56,711 nucleotides of DNA from Gnetum montanum (taxonomy: Eukaryota; Streptophyta; Gnetopsida; Gnetales; Gnetaceae): the NCBI GenBank assembly GCA_015680685.1, contig MNCI01009279.1, positions 33,440 through 90,150 of the forward strand, given 5' to 3'. Positions within the stretch are counted from its first letter, which is position 1, and each line of letters starts with the position of its first letter. A model generated the notes under the pieces. The model was given only the letters and a program-made list of their open reading frames with translations. It ran no database searches and was not told the origin of the DNA. Made by a program: the position numbers and the translations under genes. Positions 11,850 to 22,467 of the stretch are shown piece by piece.

Positions 11850-12649
11850 CCCCAGTTGACAAAGATACAAGGGTTGGCAAATCAAAGAGGCAAGGACATT
11901 TTTCTGAGCATAGGAGCACTTATCACTTTGAGCAGAGATAGAGAGAGCAGCACTCTGGCAATTGTTGATAGCATCACCTTCCGGCAGAAACAGAGCACAG
12001 TTCGCTTTGAGCATTGGCAGCAAGAGCGATCGGTTCGTTGGTGAAGACACGACTTTCTCCATTGGTGATCACTGACATTCCCGAGCAGAGACTACCCAAA
12101 TCAAAAGCAGCAGATCAAAGATCGCGAGATCATCTTACACGGTTTGCAGGCTCCATCGATCAGAAATAGTTGATCGGTAGACGTCAGAACTTGACCTTCC
12201 TTGCATCCCATCCTTGGCCCACGAGGTAGATCGGACTTCTGTTTGGACAGTTTTCTTGTTGTTTTGTGCTTGCTTTACATCAAGTAATCGGGGTCTTCCT
12301 AGTGTAACGTGATATACAAAATATACATTTTTCAAGTCAAAGCGTAGATCTTAAAACTACGCATTTCTCTTGTGTTAGCCTCCTCTTATCGTGTTTAGCA
12401 TTATCATCGTTACAATTCATCTACGTCATTTTTCCCTCATTTTGCGATTCCTCGAATCAGATCGTTCCACGAGATATTCATAATCTTCATCGGTTTACTG
12501 ATTAGTAAGTCCCTGTTTGATCGACAAGACCGTTCAGGGTGCCGTGGATTCATTTTTTCAACATAGCCCTCGCACGGATCTGTGGTTAAAACTGTGTACG
12601 CGGAATTTTGTTTGGTATTTTCTAGCTGCCAACATTTTCCATCGTTACA

Positions 12650-12869
12650 GTTTTCTGGCGCTAGAAGGAGGGTGTAGGCTCCGATCTGAATATTTCGGGT
12701 AGCCCTGTTAGCGATCCATACCCTAAACCGTAGACGTAATACCTCTAGGAAAGTTTACGGCAAATCGTGTGGTGTAGATCGGTCGCAAGGATGATTTCTT
12801 TGGAATCCTACAGGGTAGAAAGCCTATTCGTGCTTTTGTTGCCAGCCATTTCTTAGATCCGATTACCNT
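12650..12869 (+). other. Leader and primer-binding site of element E
   Basis: After the LTR end, six bases (GTTTTC) precede TGGCGCTAGAAGGAGGG (12656-12672). A has the same layout on the minus strand: GTAAAT and then TGACGCTAGAAGGAGGG (54219-54203). This is the place and spacing of a tRNA primer site; I do not name the tRNA. A single n at 12868 lies within the gag N-terminal coding stretch. Confidence 0.75.
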
Positions 12870-13815
12870 AATACAACTTTATCTGTGTTAAGATCCAGGC
12901 GAAGCTGGCTCTTAGCCGAGCCGAGGTCGAAGCGAAATGAAACTTTGAGGTGATCCACCGAGGGGGCCATGATTTCAAACCAATAGCTTACGACATTATT
13001 CCCTTGATTGAACATCAACATGAACTTATCACACAGTTGGTCATGGCCAAGAGCCAGGCTGCACAGGCTATGGCGGAACCCCAGAATGGGGAGGAAGAAG
13101 ATGATGAATTTGCGGCCCAGTCCGAACACTCATTCCACACTCTGAGCCCTCATACTTACGTTAATCCGTCATTCCCGCTCAATGGAGAGGCCGCCTCTCT
13201 TAGCCCAGCCATGACCACGCAAATGCACACCCCTGCCCTTCCGCAAGCCACTACGCAGCCGTCTGGGCTGCAAGTACAAATACCTCATAATAACATGGGG
13301 GCGGTTTCATCACCGCGGGTACTTAGCATCCCAGTGGTGGTCCCGACGACCACCGTGCCCCATTTCATCCCTGAGATACAACCTCACACCATATCAACAA
13401 CTCGCCCAGCGTAGACTTTATCGCTCCCGCCCCCTCCAACTCAATAGATCAACACAGTTGTTCAACCACAAACATACATCCAACAGCTTGCCGCAAGTCA
13501 GTGGGCCAACCCTGCAGCGCAACACAACCAGTCTGCGCTGTATGGTGTGCAACCCTCCGTTGCACCTACAACGCAAGTTCCACAGGTGGTCCCACAATAT
13601 ATCTATCCTTATCTTACGCAGGAAGTGGCAGCTAACCCCTCTTCGCAAACCAGTGGGTGGTGGTCTTCACAGGCCCCTCTGCCTGTAGGGATCCCCGTCC
13701 CACAAGCAGCCAGCCAACCTCTCCCGTCGTTTCCATTCCCTAGCGCTGCCCTCCCAGTCCAACCTCCTATGCCTTCTGCACAGACACCTCCGTCAACAGG
13801 TCTGGACCAGGCCTT

Positions 13816-13831
13816 NNNNNNNNNNNNNNNN
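13816..13831. other. Assembly gap of 16 n within element E gag
   Basis: The flanks are LDQA before and HFTKYNGE after. The B and A gag proteins have about 60 more residues here (a coiled segment plus LPKGVPLPTL-like residues), so the gap hides sequence longer than 16 bp. Confidence 0.8.
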
Positions 13832-15621
13832 CCTCATTTTACCAAGTACAATGGGGAGGGAGATCGCAACGCTCACTTGGTCACGTTTAGGTCTAAGTCC
13901 TTGTTGTTGCAACAGTGGCCACACATCATTATCCGAGTCTTTGCAATTTCTCTAACAAGGAAAGCTTTGGATTGGTACCCAACCCTCCCACGCTCTTCCA
14001 TCTCAACCTTGGAAGAGCTGCTAACCCAATTTGTGACCCGCTTCAAATACAACTTGAAACCGGAAGTCACATTGGATCAGCTCATGGGGGTGAAACAAGA
14101 CCCGCTCGAGCCCATCCAAAAGTTCATACAGCGCTGGAATGCTACCTTGAATGAGATCCGTGAGCTGATCGTGGACTCACATCTGCTGGCTATATTCAAA
14201 GGAGCAGTCAACGACCTTATTAAGTCAAAGCTATATTATCTTTCCCCCAACTCTCTACACCAGGCCTTCGCTCAAACTAGAAGCATCCAAGATGCTGCGG
14301 AGGCCAGCAAAGACCCGACGTATGTCGCCTACAGGAACGCACACAACAAGGGCAAAGACAAAGGTAAAGCAGCGACAACGAAAGTAGCTGCGATGACTGA
14401 GGGTACAAAGACTAAGAACAAGAAGGCACCCACGGCGCCTCCTGAAACCGTGGCTGGTGCTAGCACTAGCCAAGGCACAACTGCCCTTGAAGGGCCCCCC
14501 AGCCAAAGACAAAATTTGAGCGTAAGGATCGTTCAAAATACGTAGCCCTGCCTGTAAAACATTCCGAACTGTTGAAACAACTGTTAGGGTCAGGGCACAT
14601 TCAACCTAAGAAGGTGTCCGAGGAAGCTCTGAAGCGTCACAGACGTCATTGTGAACTGCTGAAGAACCCTTCTTTAGCCTTACCTAACGAACCACCAGTT
14701 CCGAGATCTTTCAGGCTAGACCGTTTCTATGACTACGACCAGCTGTGTGGTCACGATACGGATTACTGCTAGGCGTTGAAAGACGACATTCAATGTATGC
14801 TGGATGGTGGTTTACTCAAGTTAGACAGCAGCAACCCGACACGTCCAGAAAACCAAACATTGCACGTATATAAGGACTCGTTGAACGCAAACGACGATCC
14901 TTATACAATCACTGTGGTGAGTACGGACAGTGAGAGGAGGGAACCGCCAAAACAGCCTTTTGTTTTGCATGCGCCTACCAGCTCATAAAGGGGGCCAACC
15001 ATTTCATCGTTAGCTAGTGGGGTCTCGAGGCCGCCCTTCATTATACGGGCACCTTCTCAGATACACCCTCAGTTACGCAGCAACAGTCAAGCCGCGGCCT
15101 CGTCCGCGCCCACGCCTAGGGCACCCTTCATTATCAGGGCGCCAAAACCACAGGCTGCTCCTCTCACGCAGGGGCAGACCTCCAACCAAAAGTGTCAACC
15201 ATCACCTCCCAAACGAAAGGGAGAGGACACATCAGTTAACGCAACGAAAGACCATTTTACGCTCGGCTTCCCTAAGCCTAGGCCCTTGGCCTCTGTGCCT
15301 TCGCCTGTACCTCAGGGGCAGGATAAAGGTGCAGAAACGCAGCCGCCTTCTCTTGGCAAGAAAAAGAACAACCCCCCGACTGACATCACTCTACCTCGAG
15401 AGATCCCTCTCTTGGGCCGAATGGAAGAGGAGAAGGGGCATAAACAACCTAGCCAAGAGAAGGACCTCCTCGACGCATTTACGCAAGTTAAACAGGCTCT
15501 CAAACAAAAAAACACAACCCTGTGCCTTTATGACCTGCTTATGATGTCTCGAGAACACCGTCAGGCTATGGTTCGCATGCTAACATCCATATCAGTGGAT
15601 GAAAGCTTGCCAGCGGAGGAG

Positions 15622-15626
15622 GAAGC
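15622..15626 (+). other. Target-site duplication GAAGC at left edge of element B
   Basis: GAAGC precedes the LTR terminus TGTACTGCC at 15627. It recurs at 34144-34148 directly after the LTR terminus TTTCA, and also at 32901-32905 before the second LTR. Removing the insert and one copy restores an open frame reading EAIHAVMFP, which aligns with AIHAVMYP in B's own protease region. Confidence 0.92.
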
Positions 15627-16200
15627 TGTACTGCCTGAAATCGTCGGTCTCCGGCTGGAAGGAAAACAGAGGCCGCGGGATCGCAGGACGCGTACAGAAG
15701 ACCCTGCCTTCGCCTAAGGGCGAGCTGGAATGCAGCAAAGGCAGAGTACCTTGGGTGGTCCGCACGCGGATCAGACAAGGATTTCCCCGTGCGTACGCAA
15801 AGTGCTAATACGCTGGGTTATGCGTAAATGGCGTGCAGGCGTAAACAGCAAAAACAGCGTAAAATGTAAACGGATGCAAATGAAGTGCGAGCGTAAACAG
15901 ACGTAAACGATGCGTGGGCCAAATTGATGTAAAACTGTAAAAGAACTTGCAACGAATGTAAATAGTACAGAGTCAAAGTATAGTGCACCGGTCTAACGCA
16001 GTCGTGAGGGGACACAAGGCGGACGAAAACCCCAGCGTATGCAGGAATGACTCGGCCGGTTTGCAAGGCAGGCGAAGCGTAGAGACTATGCGTGCAGCGT
16101 ACAGGGCGTAAGAGGGTTTCAGCTCTTGTGCGCAGCGTAAATGTTCTCTAGTATGCTCTGGGATTTTGCCAACCGTCCTGGTGAAGTGAAAAAATGGGGG

Positions 16201-16207
16201 TTTTATA
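16201..16207 (-). promoter_or_regulatory. TATA box of element B LTR
   Basis: TTTTATA on the plus strand reads TATAAAA on the minus strand, followed by CCCCC. It is kept at 33481-33487 in the second copy. Confidence 0.6.
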
Positions 16208-16295
16208 CAGATTGTTACGCTAGACTCGGGATGGGAGACACGTGGCGCGTTGACTGAGTGCATACACTTTACAAATATACAAAATGTTACAACTG

Positions 16296-16775
16296 CTGAG
16301 CGTATACGCTGGGTGTATACGCGGCATCAGGTCGGTGTATACGCTGGGCGTATACGCTGAAAATGCTGGGCGTGAACTAGGTGGAGATGCTGAGCGCTGG
16401 GCGTATACGCTGGTGAATGTTGGGCATACACGCCGGGTGTATACGCTAAAGGATGTTGGGCGTACACGCCGGGCGTATACGCTGAAGGATGCTAGGCATG
16501 AACTGGGTGGAGATGTTGAGCGCTGGGCGTATACACCGGTGAATATTGGGCGTACACGCCGGGCGCATACGCCGAAGGATGTCCACTTGCTTCAATCCTT
16601 GCTCTTCGGTGTTATCTTCATGCTGTCATTGGAGATCTTATCGTCGAGCGTGTGCATCTGCAGTCCCTGGGCGTGTACGTCGGAGAGCCGGGCGTATACG
16701 TTGGAGTGCTGGGCGTATACGCTGGACGTATACGCTGTATGTGTGATCTTGGCGTGTACGTTGGAGTGTATACGC
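16296..16775 (-). repeat. GCGTATACGC palindrome array in U3 of element B LTR
   Basis: The perfect 10-bp palindrome GCGTATACGC and one-base variants (GTGTATACGC, GCGTACACGC, GCGCATACGC) occur roughly every 20-40 bp in the context GGGCGTATACGCTG. The second LTR copy has the same field at about 33580-34025, with copy-number and base differences. Element I's LTR carries a GCGTGTACGC variant of this field. Confidence 0.88.
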
Positions 16776-16894
16776 TGGCACCCTGTACTTAGCAAAAACT
16801 AAGTGTTGCAATCATGCAGCCGGCGTCGTTCGTGAGTTCCAGGGTCCTGTTTGGTGTCGGACAAGTACTAAGCTCCGAATTTTATGGTGTTTCA

Positions 16895-16910
16895 TTGGCC
16901 CCTCTTTGTT
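16895..16910 (-). other. Polypurine tract of element B
   Basis: TTGGCCCCTCTTTGTT on the plus strand reads AACAAAGAGGGGCCAA on the minus strand, identical to element I's tract, and lies directly before the LTR start. Confidence 0.85.
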
Positions 16911-17934
16911 AACGCTTGGAAGAATCGACCCGAGAAACGTCGACAAAGAAGTACAAAACACCACAAGTGACTTGATAGAGACAGTGTCTGTCGCCACTGG
17001 ACGAGATGTCATCGCACCGTGTTCAGTAATACATGGAATTTGGATAGTGAAGTTTGTAACTGTTGGGAAGATAGAGATCGTGGGGATCGGTGACCGCCCA
17101 CGGGATTTGCTGTGGACAGAGGATGTTTCGGTATGCGACATGCTGATCCTTGTCAATGGCTAGGTTTTAGCAGACTCGAAGTGCAGACATGCGGTGTGCG
17201 TTCTTTGATGGAACAAGGCTCTTGGTTATTTTTCAAGAGAACTTGTTGGCGAAGCCAAAGCCACGGGAGGATGTGTTACATTCTTTGGGAGAGCAGGGCC
17301 CATGTTTAGTGTTCAGGGGGAACCTGCTGGCTGAGCCAAAGCCATGCAACTGGATTTTTTTTGAGCACTTTGGACATGAGTACTGAGTTTTGAGACAACT
17401 GCCTTCCCGCCTGGGGCTTGTATGGGAAGTGCCAGAGGTCTTTTTTTTTTGCAGCGTAAACTTTTGCTTTGCTTTTGTACTCATGCACAGTTGCTGTGCT
17501 GCGTGTTGCAGCTGCTTTACAATGGTACAATTTTTAGATATACTGGGCGTGTTGAGGGGATGCCGGGGAAAAATGTGTTGGCGGATGGGTAGAGAATTTT
17601 GTCAATGAAAGGGGATGTACCAGTGAATGGTCTGATTCAGTCTTGCCATGTATGGCGCAAACAATGTCTTATCTTACTACTCTTGACGAAGTGCTTTCTT
17701 GTGCGAAAGCTCCGGGTGTCATCCTGCAAACACAACTCCAAGGAGACAAGAAAACCGTGAGCGAACAGACGAGCTTAGACTTACATGGTGGCCGATGGTG
17801 CAGAGGTGCTGGAGAACGGCAGGTACTGTATGCAGATGAAAGCAGTACTGAAGATAGCAACTGATAGCAAGTGGTGCAATGAAGCGAGCGATGAATGAGC
17901 ATGGCGACGGAGTGATGTGCCGGATGTGAACTTG
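16911..17934 (-). other. 3' untranslated region of element B
   Basis: No credible gene is seen. Within it two short similar segments repeat: GCGAAGCCAAAGCCACG near 17260 and GGCTGAGCCAAAGCCATG near 17335. The region aligns with 3' regions of element I and A, which shows it is a fixed part of the family. Confidence 0.6.
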
Positions 17935-18264
17935 CCAGTTTATAGTCTTGGCAGACTGTCGTGGGTTAGTTTTATGTCATAACCCATTGGACATTGCCTG
18001 TTTTAGCGTCGTGGCGGATGGTACGTTGCCAGTTTTAGTCTTAGCGGACTGTGAAGAGGCAAGCTAGTTTAAAGTCTTTGTGGACCCTGATGGTTGTGAC
18101 GGTGGTAGTTTGCTGTCATACCGGACGGGTGCTAGTTTATTGTCTTTGCTGACACTACGGTATTAGTTTTAAGTCATAATCCAGGACTGGTCTGTGGTAT
18201 CAGTTTATTGTCATGAATCCAGGACGAGCTATGGTATCAGTTTATAGTCGTAATTCCAGGACTT
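17935..18264 (-). repeat. Dyad-motif array after pol of element B
   Basis: There are ten units. On the plus strand they read AGTTTATA-GTCTTGGCAGAC, AGTTTTAT-GTCATAACCCATTGGAC, TTTTAGC-GTCGTGGCGGAT and so on. The last three have longer loops (GTCATAATCCAGGAC), as do the last units of A. Unit order is similar in A and B, so the array is inherited as a block. Confidence 0.88.
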
Positions 18265-18284
18265 ACACGTACCTGAGTTTATGT

Positions 18285-21200
18285 TCAAACATGGAACGGT
18301 TTTAGGTACAGATGATTGGTTGGATTGGAGAGTTCGTTCCCTTCGGTGTCAGCTAACTTGAATGCACCATTGTCGAATGCTTTGATGACCACGTAAGGCC
18401 CTTCCCAGTTGGCTGAGAATTTGTCAGGGTGTTCCCGAACAGCTTTGAGTACGAGATCGCCTTCGTGGATTGGGCGTCTGTTGATGTCATGCCGATGCCG
18501 CTGTCGTTGTTGCTTTTGGTACCATTCGATCTGATCAAGCGCGCATGTGCGTTCTTCTTCCGCCGAGTCGAGGTCGATGATACGGAGATCATTATTTTGC
18601 CCGTCGTCGAGGAGTCCGGAGAGTGTGATCCTTAATGATGGTACCTATAATTCTAAAGGTAAAATAGCTTCTGAACCGTAAACGAGACTGTATGGAGTTT
18701 TACCTGTTGACGTCCGATGAGTGGTGCGGTAAGCCCATAATGCATATAGTACTTGCTCGTGCCACTTCCTTTTGCTTTGGGTTAGCATTTTCTAAAGTAT
18801 CGTTATGATCGTCTTATTGGTTGCTTCTGCTTGCCCATTGCTTTGAGGATAGTAAGGGGAAGAAAACAAATGATTGATCCCCAGACTATCGCAAAAGGTT
18901 TTTGTTTTGGCACTACTGAATTGCAGCCCATTGTCAGTGATAATTGTCAAAGGGATGCCGAAGCGGGTTACAATGTTTTCTAGGATAAAGTTGCACACAT
19001 GTTTAGAAGTCATTTTTCGAAGGGGGATGGCTTCTACCCACTTCGTAAAGTATTTCGTCACGGTTATGATGAAACTATGCCCTGTGGAAGACGAAGGTGT
19101 TATCGGGCTAATGAGGTCCAATCCCCACTTCTGAAAAGGCCATGTTATCTGTGTTGTGTGCAACTCATTTGGCGGTACATGTATTAAGTTACTATGTTTT
19201 TGACAAATGTTACATGTTTTGACTTTGGAGGAGTAGTCGTATTCCATGTGTGGCCAATAATAGCCTAAGCATCTTATTTTCGTGGCCATGGCTTTTCGTG
19301 CTATGTGTCCTCCACATAGTCCCTCATGTACCTGATCAACTATGGTTTGGGCGTCGGTATTACTCACGCATGTTAGCAATATACCTTCGTAAGATCGACG
19401 ACACAATGTATCCCCTACCAATGTGTACTGTCTAGAACGTTTTCGTACGGCGTCCTTTTGCACATTTGTTAGATGTCGTGGGGCTTCGCCGCGTAGAAGG
19501 TATTCTTTTATGTCATCATACCATTCTATCGCGTGTGTTGTACTAATAGATGCGATCGGCAATGTGTCGGAGGTTATTGGTTCATCGCAGTTGATTACGG
19601 AGCTTGGCAAGGCATAGAACATGTCAAGTGATATGTTTAGCGCTAATGTGGCTAACAAGTCTGCGATGGTGTTATTGTTTAAAGAGATGTGTTGCACATC
19701 AATGTTTTCGAATCGTTTCATTAAATGTTTCGCCAAGTCACAGTATGGTTGTAAATGTTGGGCTTTGCATGTGTACATGTCTGTAACTTGGTTTAGGACC
19801 AGTTGTGAATCCCCTCTGACTACCAGGCACGTGATGTCCGAAGCCAGTGCTGCTGCGAGACCTCTAAGGAGACCTTTGTACTCTGCTATGTTGTTAGTAC
19901 AGTGAAAATTGAAGCGATAGGCAAAGGGTCGGATCTCCCCGTAGGGATAGGTGACTACAGCGGCTGCACTTCCTCCTTGAGAGATGGATGCTCCATCGAA
20001 GTTTAAGATGGCGTCATAATCTTGGGGCACTATGTCTATGGTGCATATGTTTTCGTCTGGGAATTCCGGCTCTATAGTCACTAGATCCCGTGTTGGTGAT
20101 GTAGCCATCTGATCTGCTATGGCTTGACCTTTTACCGATGATTGTGCTACATAGTACATGTCGAACTCAGTAATCATGGCTTTCCATTGGGCTATTCGAC
20201 TCGTTTCGTATATGTTTCCTGTTATAGCTCTAATTACATTGTCCTTGCAGATTATGTAAACTTGGTTACGGAAGAGGTAATGTCGCCATTTTCTTAGAGA
20301 AAAGACCAAAGCTAAGCATGACCTCTCCACGTCATTGTACTTCTTTTCATGGGCAACTAAGGCATGGCTCAAGTAATATATAGGACTTCAGTTCCGTCAT
20401 CTTGTTTCTGACAGAGCATAGACGCGATGGACGATTCTGAAGTGGCAAGGTAGATGTAAAACGGTTTGTTGTTATAAGGCGGGTAGACTGTAGGCAGTCG
20501 GGCAAGTGCTGTTTTGATATTTTCAAAGGCTTCCTGGCATTGTGTAGTCCATTCGAAATGGACATTTTTACGCAACAGGTGGTTCATAGGTTTTAGTTTG
20601 TCTGTTAATTTTTCTATGAAATGCCTGATGAACTGCAATCTACCTTGTAGATCTCGAAGTTCGGTAAGGTTACTGGGTGGTTTCAGGTTGGTAATGGCCT
20701 TGACCTTATCGGGGTCCACTCGTATTCCTGCTTCAGAGGCTATGAATCCGAGCATCTTGCCTGTTTTGACACCGAAGACGCCTTTTTTGGGGTTAAGCCT
20801 TAGCTCATATTTTAGACAACGTTTTAAGACTAGGTCGAGGTCCTGTACATGTTGCTCGGTTGTTTTTGACTTAACCACGATGTCATCCACATAGTCATTG
20901 AGCGATCGTAACATATAATCACTAAAGATAAACGTCATGGCTCTTTGATAAGTGGCCCCAGCATTCTTGAGACCAAAGGGCATCATTGTGTAACAAAAAG
21001 TTCCCCATGGGGTCATGAAGGTTGTTCGAAGTGGATCTTCAGGGTTGATACGTATCTGGTTGTATCCCGAAAAACCATAGATAAAAGATAGTAAGGCATG
21101 TCTGGCAGTCGAGTCAACGAGTTGATCGATGCTAGGTAAGGAAAAGACGTCTTTTATGGTTGCTACGTTTAGATCTCGGAAGTCGATGCATAAGCGAATG

Positions 21201-21772
21201 CTTCTGTTTTTCTTCGGGACGATGACCATGTTTGATACCCATTCGGCGTAATCAACAGCCCGAATGAAACCAGCTTGATAAAGCTTGGTGATCTCATTGC
21301 GGACTGCCAATGCCACCTCGGGTCTAACTTTTCATGCTTTCTGTTTTATCGGTCTTAGTTTGGGGTCCAAAATAATGTTGTGTTGGACAATTCTAGGATC
21401 TAGCCCAGGCATGTCCGTATAAGACCAAGCGAATGCTTTCATGTTTTCCCTAAGTACGTTCTGGATGTCTTGTGCCAAGTGTGGTTGTAGTAGTGTACTT
21501 AATTTTAATATTTTGATTTCCCCATCGGGCATGGTAATGGGTGTTTCAGCTAACGGATCTTCAGTGATGTTTTCGGCCTCTATGTCAAGAAATTTCGTCA
21601 TGCCTCCGTAGTCGTCTGTTGTTTGCTGTGTTGAGGCTATGACCGCGTTGTCCATTAGTGGACTTGAGTTGATGAAGTTTATGTCAAAGTCCCGTGTAAT
21701 CGTGCCATATGGTCCATTGATGGTTAACGGTGCGGTTAAGTGCTGGCAGTCCATTGAGATTATCCCTGCCAA
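18285..21772 (-). pseudogene. Element B pol: RT, gypsy RNase H, archaeal-like RNase H, integrase
   Basis: It starts MAGIISMDCQHLTAPL at 21772 and ends LKPFHV before a TGA at 18285. RT motifs are PKKNRSIRLCIDFRDLN (about 21200), FSGYNQIRI and YVDDIVVKS (about 20890). The first RNase H, with YVDVE/KYNDVERSCLALVFSLRKW, is at about 20330-20260. The second, archaeal-like RNase H has LNFDGASISQGGSAA (about 19990), NNIAEYKGLLRGL and VVRGDSQLVLNQV. The integrase zinc segment has HEGLCGGHIARKA...CNICQKH (about 19330-19190); its core has KWGLDLISP, ITDNGLQFSS and PYYPQSNGQAEATN. Two RNase H domains are a mark of the Tat clade. Defects are a TGA near 21333, a 1-bp deletion near 20380, and stops near 18794 and 18650. 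It lies about 700 bp from the oppositely directed antisense gene. Confidence 0.92.
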
Positions 21773-21874
21773 TAAATAGAGAGTTGCATGAGCGAAGGGA
21801 TTGTTCCGTGTCTTTTGACGATTTTAAACTATGCGTACGTGTATAACGGTGGATTATCGTCACACCTAGACGTA

Positions 21875-22050
21875 TGGCAGTTTTATGCCTTACCGGGCAG
21901 TGAGCGGCAGTTTAAGGCCATACCGGGCCAATGGACGGCAGTTTAATGCCTTACCGGGCAATGGGCGGACAGGGAAATGGCAGTTTAAGGCCGTACCGGG
22001 CCATGGTTGGCAGTTTAAGGCCATACCGGGCCGTGCTTGGCGATTTAAAC
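21875..22050 (-). repeat. Dyad-motif array between antisense gene and pol of element B
   Basis: Five units read GGCAGTTTAAGGCCATACC and then GGGCC, or AGTTTAATGCCTTACCGGGC. Here the arms are GCC/GGC or GGCC/GGCC instead of GTC/GAC, yet pairing and the adjoining AGTTTAA core are kept. The matching changes on both arms are the main hint that pairing matters. Confidence 0.85.
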
Positions 22051-22233
22051 TAGCGTAAATGTGTGAAATGGGGTCCACAGAGGAACCAGGACATAATAAT
22101 CTCTGTTTTTAATTAATTTTCATCATTTTTGGGGAAATTTTGGCAAATAGAGAGGTAAAAAAGGGTAAAACGGAAAAAACGGAGCGATGGCGGTGTAAGC
22201 GGCGGCGGTGTCAACGTCAGCGGAATCGGGCGC

Positions 22234-22241
22234 TATATAAA
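22234..22241 (+). promoter_or_regulatory. Probable TATA box of the B antisense gene
   Basis: TATATAAA followed by GGGAAGG lies 227 bp before the start codon at 22468, on the strand of the antisense gene. It suggests that the gene has its own promoter within the element. In E a CTTATA (TATAAG on the minus strand) lies at 39778-39783, about 155 bp before that copy's start. No transcript evidence is available. Confidence 0.55.
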
Positions 22242-22467
22242 GGGAAGGAGGGGTCCATTTGTTTTCTGTTTTGAAAGCGACATCGTGGAGCGTGACCTGA
22301 GCGAGCGTAAGCGTAAGCGTAAACCTGCCTCAGCATAGACGCCAAGAGACCCTAGCGTAGACGCCAAAGACTGAGTCCAACGTAAACGCCGAGACTTAAC
22401 CCAGCATACACTCTAGCGTAGACAGTTGCCCAGCGTGAACGTAGATCGTGAGCGTAGATATTCTGCG

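Larger units (their letters stand above)
11054..12649 (+). mobile_element. 5' LTR of element E
   Basis: It starts TGAAACACC and ends ATCGTTACA, followed by the primer site. It matches 45255-46850 along its whole length. A TATA box lies at 11842, and the upstream part (about 11220-11660) is rich in TTACGC/GCGTAA words. The downstream 800 bp (R-U5) holds no protein that I recognise. The paired open frames at 11620-12044 and 45821-46245 are LTR sequence, not genes. Confidence 0.95.
12870..15626 (+). pseudogene. Element E gag (5' part of gag-protease), broken
   Basis: This encodes the capsid polyprotein of the element. The N-terminal piece is similar to A's gag (QLYLCxIQAKL against EQYNLICVKIQTNL). 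A proline-rich region follows, and then the capsid domain at about 13850-14300, with HFTKYNGEGDRNAHLVTF, ALDWYPTLPRSSISTLEELL and PIQKFIQRWNATLNE. The zinc knuckle at about 14725-14770 has lost residues (DYDQLCGHDTDYC, where the copy at 32010 has CDYHQLCGHDTDYC). A linker with PPFIIRAP-type repeats comes next, then a C-terminal part (SLYDLLMMSREHR-like) cut at GAAGC by element B. A C-run loses one base near 14500, shifting the frame, and several stops follow. A 16-n gap at 13816-13831 stands where about 60 residues present in B are missing. Confidence 0.85.
15627..16894 (-). mobile_element. 3' LTR of element B
   Basis: Read on the minus strand it begins TGAAACACCA at 16894, right after the polypurine tract, and ends GGCAGTACA at 15627. 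It is 1,268 bp long. The LTR at 32906-34143 is a close copy. The TATA box is TATAAAACC on the minus strand near 16207. The U3 part holds GCGTATACGC palindromes. Confidence 0.93.

Noticed and set aside
11620-12062. Several 60-80 codon frames in the LTR
   Set aside because: They recur in both LTRs with stops and changes typical of non-coding DNA, and no protein similarity is apparent.
11054-12649. 1.6-kb repeat shared with 45255-46850 as a segmental duplication or a pair of genes
   Set aside because: Equal length, TG...CA-type ends, flanking CCATG, adjoining primer site and polypurine tract show that these are the two LTRs of element E.
13418-13688. Paired open frames on both strands in the proline-rich part of E gag
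   Set aside because: Compositional shadows of the gag frame.
16296-16775. Centromeric or other satellite
   Set aside because: The palindromes are irregularly spaced and confined to LTR and antisense-gene non-coding parts; there is no long regular monomer.
18353-18592. Separate small gene before the B pol end
   Set aside because: It is another reading frame over the integrase C-terminal region, which is open in the pol frame down to 18285.
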